Source of the DNA: Streptomyces griseomycini
GTDB lineage: Bacteria; Actinomycetota; Actinomycetes; Streptomycetales; Streptomycetaceae
DNA: 64,000 bases
Assembly: GCF_014203535.1 (NCBI RefSeq)
Contig: NZ_JACHJI010000015.1
Coordinates: 1-64,000, forward strand
Direction: 5' to 3'
Below, piece by piece: positions 35,259 through 44,718 of this stretch (within the stretch, counting starts at the first letter, position 1; every line of letters begins with the position of its first letter). The notes under the pieces were generated by a model. The model was not told the origin of the DNA. It did no database searches and worked only from the letters and a program-made list of their open reading frames with translations. The translations under genes and the position numbers were made by a program.

Positions 35259-36416
35259 ATGAGCACCGAGAACCTCCCCCAGAGCCCCGAGCAGCCGCCG
35301 CGCAAGCCGCGGGTGGCCGTCGTGTTCGGCGGGCGCAGTTCCGAACACGGGATCTCCGTGGTCACCGCCGGAGCCGTCCTCAAGGCCATCGACCGGAACA
35401 AGTACGACGTCCTGCCGATCGGCATCACCCAGGACGGCCGTTGGGCGCTCACGGCCGACGAACCGGAGCGCATGGCGATCACCGACCGCCGCACCCCGAG
35501 CGTCGACCAGCTCGCCGAGTCGGCGGAGGGCGGCGTGGTGCTCCCGGTCGACCCCGCCAGCCGCGAAGTCGTCTACAGCGAGCCCGGTTCGGTGCCCAAG
35601 GCGCTCGGTGAGGTCGACGTGGTCTTCCCGGTGCTGCACGGACCCTACGGCGAGGACGGCACCCTGCAGGGCCTGCTGGAGCTCTCCGGCGTCCCCTACG
35701 TCGGCTCGGGCGTGCTCGCCTCGGCCGTCGGCCAGGACAAGGAGTACATGAAGCGGGTGTTCACCTCCTTCGGGCTCGAGGTCGGCCCGTACCTGGTGAT
35801 CCGGCCGCGCGAGTGGCGGCAGGACGAGTCCGCAGCCCGCAGGAGGATCGTCGACTTCGCCGGCGAGCACGGCTGGCCGCTGTTCGTGAAGCCCGCGCGG
35901 GCCGGCTCGTCGATCGGCATCACCAAGGTCGACGACCTCTCCGGCCTGGACGAGGCGATCGCCGAGGCCCAGCGCCACGACCCGAAGGTCCTCGTGGAGG
36001 CGGCGCTGCGCGGCCGCGAGATCGAGTGCGGCGTGCTGGAGTTCGAGGACGGCCCGCGCGCCTCGGTGCCCGCCGAGATCCCGCCGCCCGACGCACACGC
36101 GTACTACGACTTCGAGGCCAAGTACATCGACTCCACGCCCGGCATCGTGCCCGCGCCGCTGACCGAGGAGGAGACGGCCGAGGTGCGCCGGCTCGCGGTC
36201 GAGGCGTTCGAGGCGGCCTCCTGCGAGGGACTGGTCCGCGCGGACTTCTTCCTCACCGAGGACGGCGAGTTCGTGATCAACGAGATCAACACGATGCCCG
36301 GCTTCACGCCCATCTCGATGTACCCGCAGATGTGGCAGGCCACCGGCATCGGCTACCCGGAACTGGTGGACCGGCTGGTGCAGGCGGCACTGCGGCGCTC
36401 GACCGGGCTGCGCTGA
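35259..36416 (+). CDS. ddl: D-alanine--D-alanine ligase
   Basis: This 385-residue ATP-grasp ligase makes D-Ala-D-Ala for peptidoglycan. The N-terminal motif VFGGRSSEHGIS lies near residue 23. The ATP-grasp core includes VKPARAGSSIGI near 212 and FVINEINTMPGFTPISMYP near 340. ATG 35259 is preferred over an upstream ATG at 35211. There is no SD, and a TACTCT hexamer ten bases upstream fits a leaderless transcript. Confidence 0.96.
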   Translation: MSTENLPQSPEQPPRKPRVAVVFGGRSSEHGISVVTAGAVLKAIDRNKYDVLPIGITQDGRWALTADEPERMAITDRRTPSVDQLAESAEGGVVLPVDPASREVVYSEPGSVPKALGEVDVVFPVLHGPYGEDGTLQGLLELSGVPYVGSGVLASAVGQDKEYMKRVFTSFGLEVGPYLVIRPREWRQDESAARRRIVDFAGEHGWPLFVKPARAGSSIGITKVDDLSGLDEAIAEAQRHDPKVLVEAALRGREIECGVLEFEDGPRASVPAEIPPPDAHAYYDFEAKYIDSTPGIVPAPLTEEETAEVRRLAVEAFEAASCEGLVRADFFLTEDGEFVINEINTMPGFTPISMYPQMWQATGIGYPELVDRLVQAALRRSTGLR

Positions 36417-36445
36417 GCCGTCCCCGGGACACGGGCGGCGCACGG

Positions 36446-36473
36446 GCCGTACGGGCCGTACCGGCCGTACGGC
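36446..36473. terminator. Bidirectional hairpin between ddl and the DUF3515 gene
   Basis: GCCGTAC/GTACGGC arms enclose a GGCC/GGCC inner stem. It lies between two converging genes and abuts the end of the reverse-strand gene. Confidence 0.6.
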
Positions 36474-36474
36474 T

Positions 36475-36981
36475 TCAGGAGGCGATCCCCTCGGGGATCG
36501 CCTTCTTGACGGCCGGGGCGAGGTCGATCAGCACGCCCGTGCTGTCCCGCCCGTCGGTCACCTCGACCTCGACGTACGCCTCGCGGTTGGCGGTGGTGAA
36601 GCGGTGGTCGTCGTCCTCCCGCTTCTCCATCAGCCAGTCGACGCCGTTCACTCCGCCCGGCACCGCGTCGGGGTCGTGGCCGTTGGCCACCTTGGGGTCG
36701 GCCATCTTCGGCGGTCGCTCGACACCGCACCGCAGTATGATCGCCACGCCGCCCCAGCCCGCGGTCAGTTCGGACGCGGGTTCGGGATCGTCGCGACTCT
36801 CGCCGTCCACCTTCGCCGGCAGGGCCTTGTCCAGGTTCTGACACAGCTCGGTGACCTTCGCGTCCGGGCTGGGAACCGCCGCGGATGCGCTGTCGTCTGC
36901 AGGGGAGCAGCCCGCGGTGGTGATCAGCACCGCGAGGGCGGGCAGGATGGCGTGCCGGTGACGGAAGGAGTTCACCGGCAC
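36475..36981 (-). CDS. DUF3515 family lipoprotein
   Basis: This 168-residue protein has a lipoprotein signal (about 24 residues) and lipobox LITTAGC. A DUF3515-type domain follows (TELCQNLDKALPAKVDGESR; GWGGVAIILRCGVERPP). It is probably anchored to the outer face of the membrane. GTG 36981 or GTG 36975 could be the start; neither has a good SD. It starts 14 bases after the stop of the RAM-domain gene, so the two are likely co-transcribed. Confidence 0.85.
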   Translation of the reverse strand: MPVNSFRHRHAILPALAVLITTAGCSPADDSASAAVPSPDAKVTELCQNLDKALPAKVDGESRDDPEPASELTAGWGGVAIILRCGVERPPKMADPKVANGHDPDAVPGGVNGVDWLMEKREDDDHRFTTANREAYVEVEVTDGRDSTGVLIDLAPAVKKAIPEGIAS

Positions 36982-36995
36982 AGGGTAGACGGGGG

Positions 36996-37229
36996 CTACA
37001 GATGAACGACCGGGCAGGTCAGGGTGCGGGTGATCCCGTCCACCTGCTGAACCCTGGCGACCACCATCCGCCCCAGGTCGTCGACGGTGTCGGCCTGGGC
37101 GCGCACGATCACGTCGTACGGTCCGGTCACGTCCTCGGCCTGGATGACTCCAGGGATCTTGCCGATCAGCTCGGCGACGGTCGACGCTTTGCCGACCTCC
37201 GTCTGGATCAGGATGTACGCCTGTACCAC
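36996..37229 (-). CDS. Stand-alone Lrp/AsnC RAM-domain protein
   Basis: This 77-residue protein consists only of the ligand-binding/oligomerisation (RAM) domain of Lrp/AsnC regulators: MVQAYILIQTEVGKASTVAE, then GVIQAEDVTGPYDVIVRAQA. There is no DNA-binding HTH. Such single-domain proteins form rings and sense amino acids, possibly by mixing with full-length Lrp proteins. GGAGG lies four bases before GTG 37229. It is divergent from thiL. Confidence 0.9.
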   Translation of the reverse strand: MVQAYILIQTEVGKASTVAELIGKIPGVIQAEDVTGPYDVIVRAQADTVDDLGRMVVARVQQVDGITRTLTCPVVHL

Positions 37230-37435
37230 GGAACCTCCAGGGCGGCCACGAGGATCATGTGGGGAAAAGGAACGCCACGGTATCGCGTCGCCGCTCGTCG
37301 CGGGGAGATCTGCGGGAACCGGGCCTTGCGCGCCGGGGTCCGGGCACGTGAGATGTCGGTGGTCACTTCGACCGTAGCGAGCGCACGGACGACTCGCGAC
37401 CGGGCACGGTCAGGGACAGAAGGGGAGCAAGGGAC

Positions 37436-38401
37436 ATGAAGGGCACTGTTGGTGAGCTCGGGGAGTTCGGGCTCATCAGGGAGCTCACCTCCCGTCTCAC
37501 CACCACCCCGGCGGTCCGGGTCGGCCCCGGCGACGACGCCGCGGTGGTCGCCGCGCCCGACCGCAGGGTCGTGGCCAGCACCGACATCCTGGTGGAGGGC
37601 CGGCACTTCCGCCGCGACTGGTCCACGGCCTACGACGTCGGCCGCAAGGCCGCCGCGCAGAACCTCGCCGACATCGCCGCCATGGGCGCCGTGCCGACCG
37701 CGCTGCTGCTCGGCCTGGTCGTCCCGGCGGAACTGCCCGTCACCTGGCCCTCGGAGCTGATGGACGGTCTGCGCGACGAGTGCCAGGTCGCGGGCGCCGC
37801 GGTCGTCGGCGGTGACGTCGTGCGCGGTGACACGATCATGGTGTCGATCACCGCGCTCGGCGATCTGCGCAACCAGGAGCCGGTGACCCGGGCCGGCGCA
37901 CAGCCCGGTGACCTCGTCGCGGTGACCGGCTGGCTCGGCTGGTCCGCGGCCGGGCACGCGGTGCTCTCCCGCGGTTTCCGCTCACCGCGCGCCTTCGTCG
38001 AGGCGCACCGGCGCCCCGAGCCGCCGTACCACGCGGGCCCGGCCGCGGCCGGGCTGGGCGCCACCGCGATGTGCGACGTGAGCGACGGGCTGATCGCCGA
38101 CCTCGGGCACATCGCCGAGGCCAGCAAGGTGCGCATCGACATCCGCTCCGGGGCGATCGACATCCCCTCGCAGATGAACGACATCGGCCAGGCCGTCGGC
38201 GTGGACCCCATGCAGTGGGTGCTGACCGGGGGAGAGGACCACGCGATCGTGGCCACCTTCCCGCCGGACGTGAAGCTGCCCGCCCGCTGGAAGGTGATCG
38301 GCGAGGTGCTCAACCCCTCGGCGCTGCCCCAGGTGACGGTCGACGGGGCGCCCTGGACGACCCAGGGCGGCTGGGACCACTTCGGGGGCATCGAGTCGTG
38401 A
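37436..38401 (+). CDS. thiL: Thiamine-monophosphate kinase
   Basis: This 321-residue enzyme phosphorylates thiamine monophosphate to thiamine diphosphate. Conserved blocks are VGPGDDAAVVAAPDRRVVAS near residue 30 (metal-binding Asp pair), STDILVEGRHF near 47, NLADIAAMGA near 77 and CDVSDGLIADLGHI near 212. AAGGGA sits one base before the ATG. The stop overlaps thiD as GTGA, forming a two-gene thiamine operon. Confidence 0.96.
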   Translation: MKGTVGELGEFGLIRELTSRLTTTPAVRVGPGDDAAVVAAPDRRVVASTDILVEGRHFRRDWSTAYDVGRKAAAQNLADIAAMGAVPTALLLGLVVPAELPVTWPSELMDGLRDECQVAGAAVVGGDVVRGDTIMVSITALGDLRNQEPVTRAGAQPGDLVAVTGWLGWSAAGHAVLSRGFRSPRAFVEAHRRPEPPYHAGPAAAGLGATAMCDVSDGLIADLGHIAEASKVRIDIRSGAIDIPSQMNDIGQAVGVDPMQWVLTGGEDHAIVATFPPDVKLPARWKVIGEVLNPSALPQVTVDGAPWTTQGGWDHFGGIES

Positions 38402-39237
38402 GGGCGGGAGGTGCGCCGCCGAGGGTCCTCACCGTGGCCGGCTCCGACTCCGGCGGCGGCGCGGGCATCCAGGCCGACCTGAAGACGATGCTCGCGCTCG
38501 GCGTGCACGGCATGAGCGTGCTCACCGCGGTGACCGCGCAGAACTCCCTCGGCGTGCAGGGCGCCTGGGAGCTCCCCGTGGAGGCGGTGCGGGCCCAGTA
38601 CCGCAGCGTCGTCGACGACATCGGCGTGCAGGCGGTCAAGACCGGCATGCTGGCCTCCGCCGAACTCGTCGAGACCGTGGCCGACTTGATCGCCGGCACG
38701 GACGCGCCGGCGGTCGTCGACCCGGTGGGGGTCTCCAAGCACGGGGACCCGCTGCTGGCCGTCTCCGCGCTGGACTCCGTGCGGACCAGGCTGCTGCCGG
38801 TGGCGACCGTGGCCACGCCGAACCTGGACGAGGTGGAGCAACTCACGGGCGTGCGGGTCGGATCGGAGCCCGACATGCGCCGGGCGGCCCGGGCGGTGCT
38901 GGCGTTCGGGCCGCGCTGGGTGGTGATCAAGGGCGGCCATCTCGCGGCGGGGACGGACCAGGCCGTCGACCTGCTGACGGACGGCTCGCAGGAGCACTGG
39001 CTGCGCGCCCCCCGGCACGACAACCGGCACACCCACGGCACGGGCTGCACGCTCGCGTCGGCGATCGCGGCACAGCTGGCGATGGGGCGGTCGGTGCCGG
39101 AGGCGGTGACGGCGGCCAAGGAGTACGTCACCGGGGCGATCGCGGCCGGGTTCGCCCTGGGCGGCGGCATCGGTCCGGTGGACCACGGCTGGGAGCTCGG
39201 ACGGCGGATCCGTGGCGGGACGGCCGGGGCCGGCTGA
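38398..39237 (+). CDS. thiD: Hydroxymethylpyrimidine (phosphate) kinase
   Basis: This 279-residue ribokinase-fold enzyme phosphorylates HMP and HMP-P in thiamine synthesis. Signatures are TVAGSDSGGGAGIQADLKT near residue 12, NLDEVEQLTG near 143, and the anion-hole/catalytic DNRHTHGTGCTLASAIAAQL near 205. It shares four bases with thiL. Confidence 0.96.
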   Translation: MRAGGAPPRVLTVAGSDSGGGAGIQADLKTMLALGVHGMSVLTAVTAQNSLGVQGAWELPVEAVRAQYRSVVDDIGVQAVKTGMLASAELVETVADLIAGTDAPAVVDPVGVSKHGDPLLAVSALDSVRTRLLPVATVATPNLDEVEQLTGVRVGSEPDMRRAARAVLAFGPRWVVIKGGHLAAGTDQAVDLLTDGSQEHWLRAPRHDNRHTHGTGCTLASAIAAQLAMGRSVPEAVTAAKEYVTGAIAAGFALGGGIGPVDHGWELGRRIRGGTAGAG

Positions 39238-39426
39238 CGTCCCGAGGAGCGGACGGGGCGCTCGGGGCGCCCGACGGGCGGACGGGGCCGGCCGGTGGAC
39301 TGCGGTGGACCGCGACCGGCCGGCGTTCCGGGGCGGCCGAGGCCCCGCCGACGCCCCGCGGCACGACGGCCGCCGGGCCGCCCGTGTCCCGTGCGGCCCG
39401 CGGATCACCGTCCGGACACGGCAGAA

Positions 39427-39453
39427 AGCCGGCCCACCCGAGGTGGACCGGCT
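39427..39453. terminator. Hairpin between thiD and rpmB
   Basis: AGCCGG/CCGGCT and CACC/GGTG arms are separated by a 2x2 internal loop. It is 44 bases past the rpmB stop on the reverse strand, so it most likely terminates rpmB. The rest of the 259-bp gap shows no gene. Confidence 0.55.
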
Positions 39454-39496
39454 CCATGCGGCGAAACCGGTTGTGGCCGCGCGCTCAGCGGAAGCG

Positions 39497-39682
39497 TCAG
39501 CGCGAGACCTTGCCGGCCTTGATGCACGAGGTGCAGGCGTTCACGCGCTTCGGCGTCCCGCCGACCACGGTACGCACACGCTGGATGTTCGGGTTCCAGC
39601 GGCGGGACGTACGGCGGTGCGAGTGCGAGATGTTGTTGCCGAAGCCCGGCCCCTTGCCGCAGACGTCGCAGTTGGCAGCCAC
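39497..39682 (-). CDS. rpmB: 50S ribosomal protein L28 (zinc-binding form)
   Basis: This 61-residue L28 has two CxxC pairs (CDVCGKGP near residue 5 and CTSCIKAGK near 50). This is the zinc-binding (C+) form, as opposed to zinc-free paralogues that Streptomyces makes under Zur control. The start is GTG 39682 with GGAG seven bases upstream. Its 5' leader holds two strong hairpins. Confidence 0.95.
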   Translation of the reverse strand: MAANCDVCGKGPGFGNNISHSHRRTSRRWNPNIQRVRTVVGGTPKRVNACTSCIKAGKVSR

Positions 39683-39717
39683 GGGTCACTCCAAAGACTT
39701 CAGATGCACTTACGGTG

Positions 39718-39824
39718 GATCCCGGCATGCCGGGATCGAGATCCCGGGCTACAGGAGCCCTGTGGAATCTGAGTGGCGCTGCCAGGGGAGAGGCCCGATC
39801 GGATCGGGCAACCGGAGCAGCATA
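39718..39824 (-). promoter_or_regulatory. Hairpin-rich leader and candidate promoter of rpmB
   Basis: On the reverse strand, a TATGCT -10-like hexamer (39824-39819) precedes a hairpin with arms GCCCGATC/GATCGGGC (39793-39809). A perfect 20-base palindrome follows (39718-39737), 35 bases upstream of the rpmB GTG. No Zur-like box is obvious. The structures may serve autoregulation or attenuation. Confidence 0.4.
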
Positions 39825-39949
39825 CAACGGCTGCGCCCGTGGAACGAAACTACCACGGCGGCTCAGGGGTCCGCCCGCGGCCCTCTTCCGGCGGGCGACG
39901 CCCCAAGGTCTACGCTGCGTGCCACGTCCAGCAGCTCAGGGAGGCGCAG

Positions 39950-41728
39950 GTGGCGCAGGTGCCGCAGACGTTCTTCGATGCTCTCGCGGTGCGTGCCTGG
40001 TGCGGTCTCGCGCTGGAGGCGCTGGGACGGGCGCGCGAGGAGATCGACGCGATCAACGTCTACCCCGTGGCGGACGGGGACACCGGTACCAACCTCTACC
40101 TGACCGTCGAGTCGGCGACCGCCGCGGTCGAGGCGGTGTTCGCGGGACACGAGGCGGGCCCCGCGGTGAGGCCCGGCGGTCCCTCGACCGGTGCGGCCGG
40201 TGCGGCCGGGGGACCGGCGCTGGCCGACGCGGTACGGGCGATGGCGCACGGGGCGCTGATCGGCGCCCGCGGGAACTCCGGGACGATCCTGGCCCAGCTG
40301 CTGCGCGGGATGGCCCAGGTGCTGGCCGGGGACGGGACCGCGGCCCGTGCCGACGGGCAGGGGCTGCGGCTCGCCCTGCGGCACGCGGCCGACTCCGCGC
40401 GCCGGGCCGTCGCCCACCCCGTCGAGGGCACGGTCCTCACCGTCGCCTCGGCGGCCGCCGACGCGGCCGGCGGTGCGGAGGACGACTGCGGGGCGGTGGC
40501 ACGGGCGGCCTACGAGGGCGCCCGCGCGGCCCTCGCCGAGACGCCGGACCGGCTGGCCGTCCTCCGGCGCGCGGGGGTGGTGGACGCGGGCGGCAGGGGC
40601 CTGGTGGCGGTGCTCTCGGCACTGGTGGAGACGTTCACGGGGGAGACGCCGCGCGCGACGCCCGCGGTGGGGGGCCCGTGGAGCGGCTCCGTACGCCCCG
40701 CCGGTCCCGGGCCCCACGCGTGCGCGGAGGCTCGTGGAGGCCTTCCGCGGGACGTCGCCGAGCCCGGTGAGTGCGCCGACGGCGGTGCCGTCCCGGGATC
40801 CGGCGGGCCCGCCTTCGAGGTGATCTACCTCCTGGAGGCCGACGACGCGGCCGTGGCACGGCTGCGGGAGCGGCTGGACGGGCTGGGGGACTCGCTCGTC
40901 GTGGTCGGCGGCGACGGGCTGTGGAACGTCCACGTGCACGTCGACGACGCGGGCGCGGCGGTCGAGGCCGGGGTCGAGGCCGGGCGGCCGTACCGCATCC
41001 GCATCACCCACTTCGGTGCCGGGGACGTGCACACCGCGGGAGCCGGGCGGTCGTCCGGGGAGCGTGCCCAGCGGGCCGTCGTGGCCGTGGTGCCGGGCGA
41101 GGGCCTGGCCGGGCTGTACGCCGAGGCCGGCGCGACCCCCGTGCTCGCACGACCCGGGGAGCCGCCCGCCAGCGGCGAACTCGTCCAGGCCGTACGGCGG
41201 GCGCACGCGCGCGAGGTGGTGCTGCTGCCCAACGACGCGGACCTGCGCCACACCGCCGCCGCGGCGGCCGAGCAGGCCCGGGCCGAGGGCATCCGGGTGG
41301 CCCTCATCCCGACCCGCTCCGCGGTCCAGGGCATCGCGGCGCTCGCGGTGCACGAACCGGAGCGCCGTTTCGACGAGGACGTGGTGTCGATGACGTCGGC
41401 GGCGGGCGCGACCCGCTACGCCGAGGTCACCGTCGCCGAGCACCGGTCCTGGACCATGGCCGGCATCTGCCAGGCCGGTGACGTCCTCGGCCTCATCGAC
41501 GGGGACGTGGCCGTGATCGGGCAGGACCTCACGGCCGTCGCCGAGACCGTCCTCGACCGCATGCTCGCGGCCGGCGGCGAGATGGTCACCCTGGTCATCG
41601 GCGACGAGACCCCCGAGGCCGTCGCCGGCCACCTGGAGGCCCGGGTCCGCGAGGGCTACCTGGCCGTCGACACGGTGGTGTACCACGGCGGCAGGCAGGG
41701 CGCCCTGCTGCTCATCGGGGTGGAGTGA
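39950..41728 (+). CDS. DAK2-domain kinase (FakA/YloV type)
   Basis: This 592-residue protein has an N-terminal DAK2/DhaL domain with the Mg-binding Asp cluster NVYPVADGDTGTNLYLTVES near residue 38 and IGARGNSGTILAQLLRGMA near 105. The C-terminal half resembles FakA (VVPGEGLAGLYAEAGATPVL; LPNDADLRHTA). FakA-type proteins phosphorylate fatty acids bound to a FakB carrier. No FakB/DegV gene is nearby in this window. A Gly/Ala/Pro linker follows near residue 235. GGGAGG lies five bases before the GTG. It is coupled to or abuts recG, a pairing seen in many Gram-positive genomes. Confidence 0.85.
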   Translation: MAQVPQTFFDALAVRAWCGLALEALGRAREEIDAINVYPVADGDTGTNLYLTVESATAAVEAVFAGHEAGPAVRPGGPSTGAAGAAGGPALADAVRAMAHGALIGARGNSGTILAQLLRGMAQVLAGDGTAARADGQGLRLALRHAADSARRAVAHPVEGTVLTVASAAADAAGGAEDDCGAVARAAYEGARAALAETPDRLAVLRRAGVVDAGGRGLVAVLSALVETFTGETPRATPAVGGPWSGSVRPAGPGPHACAEARGGLPRDVAEPGECADGGAVPGSGGPAFEVIYLLEADDAAVARLRERLDGLGDSLVVVGGDGLWNVHVHVDDAGAAVEAGVEAGRPYRIRITHFGAGDVHTAGAGRSSGERAQRAVVAVVPGEGLAGLYAEAGATPVLARPGEPPASGELVQAVRRAHAREVVLLPNDADLRHTAAAAAEQARAEGIRVALIPTRSAVQGIAALAVHEPERRFDEDVVSMTSAAGATRYAEVTVAEHRSWTMAGICQAGDVLGLIDGDVAVIGQDLTAVAETVLDRMLAAGGEMVTLVIGDETPEAVAGHLEARVREGYLAVDTVVYHGGRQGALLLIGVE

Positions 41729-41766
41729 GCCCCGGCGTCCACGGGGTGTCAGTGCCGTGGTGTCCA

Positions 41767-43989
41767 ATGGATCCCGTGCCCGCACTGGAAGAACCACTGA
41801 AGAAGGTGCTCGGCCCCGCCACCGCGAAGGTGATGGCCGAGCACCTCGGCCTGCACACCGTCGGCGACCTCCTCCACCACTACCCCCGCCGGTACGAGGA
41901 GCGGGGCCAGCTCACCCACCTCGCCGACCTCCCCATGGACGAGCACGTCACGGTGGTCGCCCAGGTCGCCGAGGCCCGCCTGCACACCTTCGCCTCCGCC
42001 AAGGCCCCCCGCGGCAAGGGCCAGCGCCTGGAAGTGACCATCACGGACGGCAGCGGCCGGCTCCGGCTGGTCTTCTTCGGCGCCGGTGTCCACAAGCCCC
42101 ACAAGGAACTCCTGCCGGGCACCCGCGCGATGTTCGCGGGCAAGGTGTCCGTCTTCAACCGCCGCCTCCAGCTCGCCCACCCCGCCTACGAGTTGCTGCA
42201 CGGCGACGGCGACGGCGCGGCGGAGACGGTCGAGTCCTGGGCCGGCGCCCTCATCCCGATCTACCCCGCCACGGCCAAGCTGGAGTCCTGGAAGATCGGC
42301 AAGGCGCTCCAGACGGTCCTGCCCAGCGCCCAGGAGGCCGTCGATCCGCTCCCCGACTCCCTGCGCGACGGCCGTGGACTGGTCTCCCTCCCCGAGGCCC
42401 TGCTGAAGATCCACCGCCCGCACACCAAGGCGGACATCGAGGACGCCCGCGCCCGCCTCAAGTGGGACGAGGCCTTCGTCCTCCAGGTCGCCCTCGCCCG
42501 CCGCCGGCACGCCGACGCCCAACTGCCCGCCGTCGCCCGCAGACCGAAGCCGGACGGTCTCCTCGCCGCCTTCGACGACCGCCTCCCCTTCACGCTCACC
42601 GAGGGCCAGCAGAAGGTCTCCGGGGAGATCTTCGCCGACCTCGCCACCGAGCACCCGATGCACCGGCTGCTGCAGGGCGAGGTCGGCAGCGGGAAGACGA
42701 TGGTCGCCCTGCGCGCCATGCTCGCCGTCGTCGACGCCGGGGGACAGGCGGCGATGCTGGCGCCCACCGAGGTGCTCGCCCAGCAGCACCACCGTTCGGT
42801 CACCGAGATGATGGGAGAGCTCGCCGAGGGAGGGATGCTCGGGGGAGCGGAGAACGCCACCAAGGTGGTGCTGCTCACCGGTTCCATGGGCGCGGCCGCG
42901 CGGCGCCAGGCCCTGCTGGACCTGGCCACCGGCGAGGCCGGCATCGTCATCGGCACCCACGCGCTGATCGAGGACAAGGTGCAGTTCCACGACCTGGGCC
43001 TGGTCGTGGTCGACGAACAGCACCGGTTCGGCGTGGAGCAGCGCGACGCCCTGCGCGGCAAGGGCAAGCAGCCGCCGCACCTGCTCGTCATGACCGCCAC
43101 GCCCATTCCGCGCACGGTCGCCATGACCGTCTTCGGCGACCTGGAGACCTCCGTCCTGGACCAGCTCCCGGCCGGGCGTTCGCCGATCGCCAGCCATGTC
43201 GTCCCCGCCGCGGACAAACCCCACTTCCTCGCCCGTGCCTGGGAGCGGGTGCGCGAGGAGGTGGCGAACGGCCACCAGGCGTACGTGGTCTGCCCGCGCA
43301 TCGGCGACGAGGAGGAGGACCCGAGGAAGGCCGGCCGGAGGAAACCGGCGTCCCCCGAGGACGAGGCCGAGAAGCGTCCGCCCCTCGCCGTCCTCGACAT
43401 CGCCGACCAGCTCGCGAAGGGCCCGCTGCAGGGCCTGCGGGTCGAGGTCCTGCACGGCAGGATGCAGCCCGACGACAAGGACGCCGTGATGCGCCGCTTC
43501 GCGGCCGGCGAGACCGACGTCCTGGTCGCCACGACCGTCATCGAGGTCGGCGTCAACGTCCCGAACGCCACCGTGATGGTGATCATGGACGCCGACCGCT
43601 TCGGCGTCTCCCAGCTCCACCAGCTGCGCGGCCGCGTCGGCCGCGGCTCGGCCCCCGGCCTGTGCCTGCTGGTCACCGAGATGCCCGAGGCGAGCGCGGC
43701 CCGGCAGCGGCTGAACGCGGTGGCCTCCACCCTCGACGGCTTCGAGCTCTCCCGGATCGACCTCGAGCAGCGCCGCGAGGGCGATGTGCTGGGCCAGGCC
43801 CAGTCCGGCACCCGGTCCAGCCTGCGCATGCTCGCGGTCATCGACGACGAGGAGGTGATCGCCGAGGCCCGCCGGGAGGCCGCCGCGGTCGTCGCCGCCG
43901 ACCCGGAGCTGGAGCGCCTGCCGGCCCTGCGCACGGCACTGGACGCCCTCCTGGACGAGGAGAGGGAGCAGTACCTGGAGAAGGGCTGA
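41767..43989 (+). CDS. recG: ATP-dependent DNA helicase RecG
   Basis: This 740-residue helicase rescues stalled replication forks by branch migration. An N-terminal wedge/OB domain (about residues 60-160) is followed by SF2 helicase domains. Walker A is GEVGSGKTMVALRA near 306, the DExH-type motif VVDEQHRFG near 415, and motif VI QLRGRVGRGSAPG near 617. ATG 41767 is chosen because conserved sequence begins at PALEEPLKKVLGPATAK. An in-frame GTG at 41725 overlaps the preceding stop as GTGA, and GTG 41776 is also possible. None has a good SD. Confidence 0.95.
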   Translation: MDPVPALEEPLKKVLGPATAKVMAEHLGLHTVGDLLHHYPRRYEERGQLTHLADLPMDEHVTVVAQVAEARLHTFASAKAPRGKGQRLEVTITDGSGRLRLVFFGAGVHKPHKELLPGTRAMFAGKVSVFNRRLQLAHPAYELLHGDGDGAAETVESWAGALIPIYPATAKLESWKIGKALQTVLPSAQEAVDPLPDSLRDGRGLVSLPEALLKIHRPHTKADIEDARARLKWDEAFVLQVALARRRHADAQLPAVARRPKPDGLLAAFDDRLPFTLTEGQQKVSGEIFADLATEHPMHRLLQGEVGSGKTMVALRAMLAVVDAGGQAAMLAPTEVLAQQHHRSVTEMMGELAEGGMLGGAENATKVVLLTGSMGAAARRQALLDLATGEAGIVIGTHALIEDKVQFHDLGLVVVDEQHRFGVEQRDALRGKGKQPPHLLVMTATPIPRTVAMTVFGDLETSVLDQLPAGRSPIASHVVPAADKPHFLARAWERVREEVANGHQAYVVCPRIGDEEEDPRKAGRRKPASPEDEAEKRPPLAVLDIADQLAKGPLQGLRVEVLHGRMQPDDKDAVMRRFAAGETDVLVATTVIEVGVNVPNATVMVIMDADRFGVSQLHQLRGRVGRGSAPGLCLLVTEMPEASAARQRLNAVASTLDGFELSRIDLEQRREGDVLGQAQSGTRSSLRMLAVIDDEEVIAEARREAAAVVAADPELERLPALRTALDALLDEEREQYLEKG

Positions 43990-44130
43990 GGAGGCCGGCC
44001 TCGAAGGCGCGGGACCCCCACCGCGGCGGACCCGCAGCCGCCACGGCGGCGCGACCGCCCCGCTCCGCCTGCCAGACTGGACGCGTAACCGCCTCCGCGA
44101 ACCGCGGACAACCGTGAACAAGGACCCGAG

Positions 44131-44718
44131 ATGACCCGCGTGATCGCCGGCGCGGCCGGCGGACGCCGCCTGGCCGTTCCGCCGGGCAACGGCACCCGTC
44201 CCACCTCCGACCGCGCGCGCGAGGGCCTGTTCTCCACCTGGCAGGCGCTGCTCGGCGGCCCGCTGGACGGCGAACGCGTCCTCGACCTGTACGCCGGGTC
44301 CGGCGCCGTCGGCCTGGAGGCACTGTCCCGGGGCGCCGGCCACACCCTGCTCGTCGAGGCCGACGCCAGGGCCGTGCGCACGGTCCGGGACAACGTCAGG
44401 TCGCTCGGACTCCCCGGCGCCGAGGTCCGACCGGGCAAAGCGGAACAGATCGTCCGTACGGCGCCGCCGGACGAGCCGTACGACATCGTGTTCCTGGACC
44501 CCCCCTACGCCGTCTCGGACGACGATCTTCGCGAGATTCTGCTCACACTCCGCTCGGAGGGCTGGCTCGCGGAGGACGCCCTCGTCACCGTGGAGCGCAG
44601 CACCAGAGGCGGGGAATTCAGGTGGCCGCCCGGCTTCGACGCGATCCGGGCCCGCCGCTACGGCGAGGGAACGTTTTGGTACGGTCGCGCCGCCTCTACG
44701 TGCGAAGACGCACGATGA
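44131..44718 (+). CDS. rsmD: 16S rRNA (guanine966-N2)-methyltransferase
   Basis: This 195-residue SAM-dependent methyltransferase modifies G966 of 16S rRNA. The N-terminal TRVIAGAAGGRRLAVPPGNG precedes the SAM-binding VLDLYAGSGAVGLEALSRGA near residue 50. The catalytic motif is FLDPPY near 121. The stop overlaps the first possible coaD ATG (ATGA). The rsmD-coaD pair is widely conserved. Confidence 0.95.
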   Translation: MTRVIAGAAGGRRLAVPPGNGTRPTSDRAREGLFSTWQALLGGPLDGERVLDLYAGSGAVGLEALSRGAGHTLLVEADARAVRTVRDNVRSLGLPGAEVRPGKAEQIVRTAPPDEPYDIVFLDPPYAVSDDDLREILLTLRSEGWLAEDALVTVERSTRGGEFRWPPGFDAIRARRYGEGTFWYGRAASTCEDAR

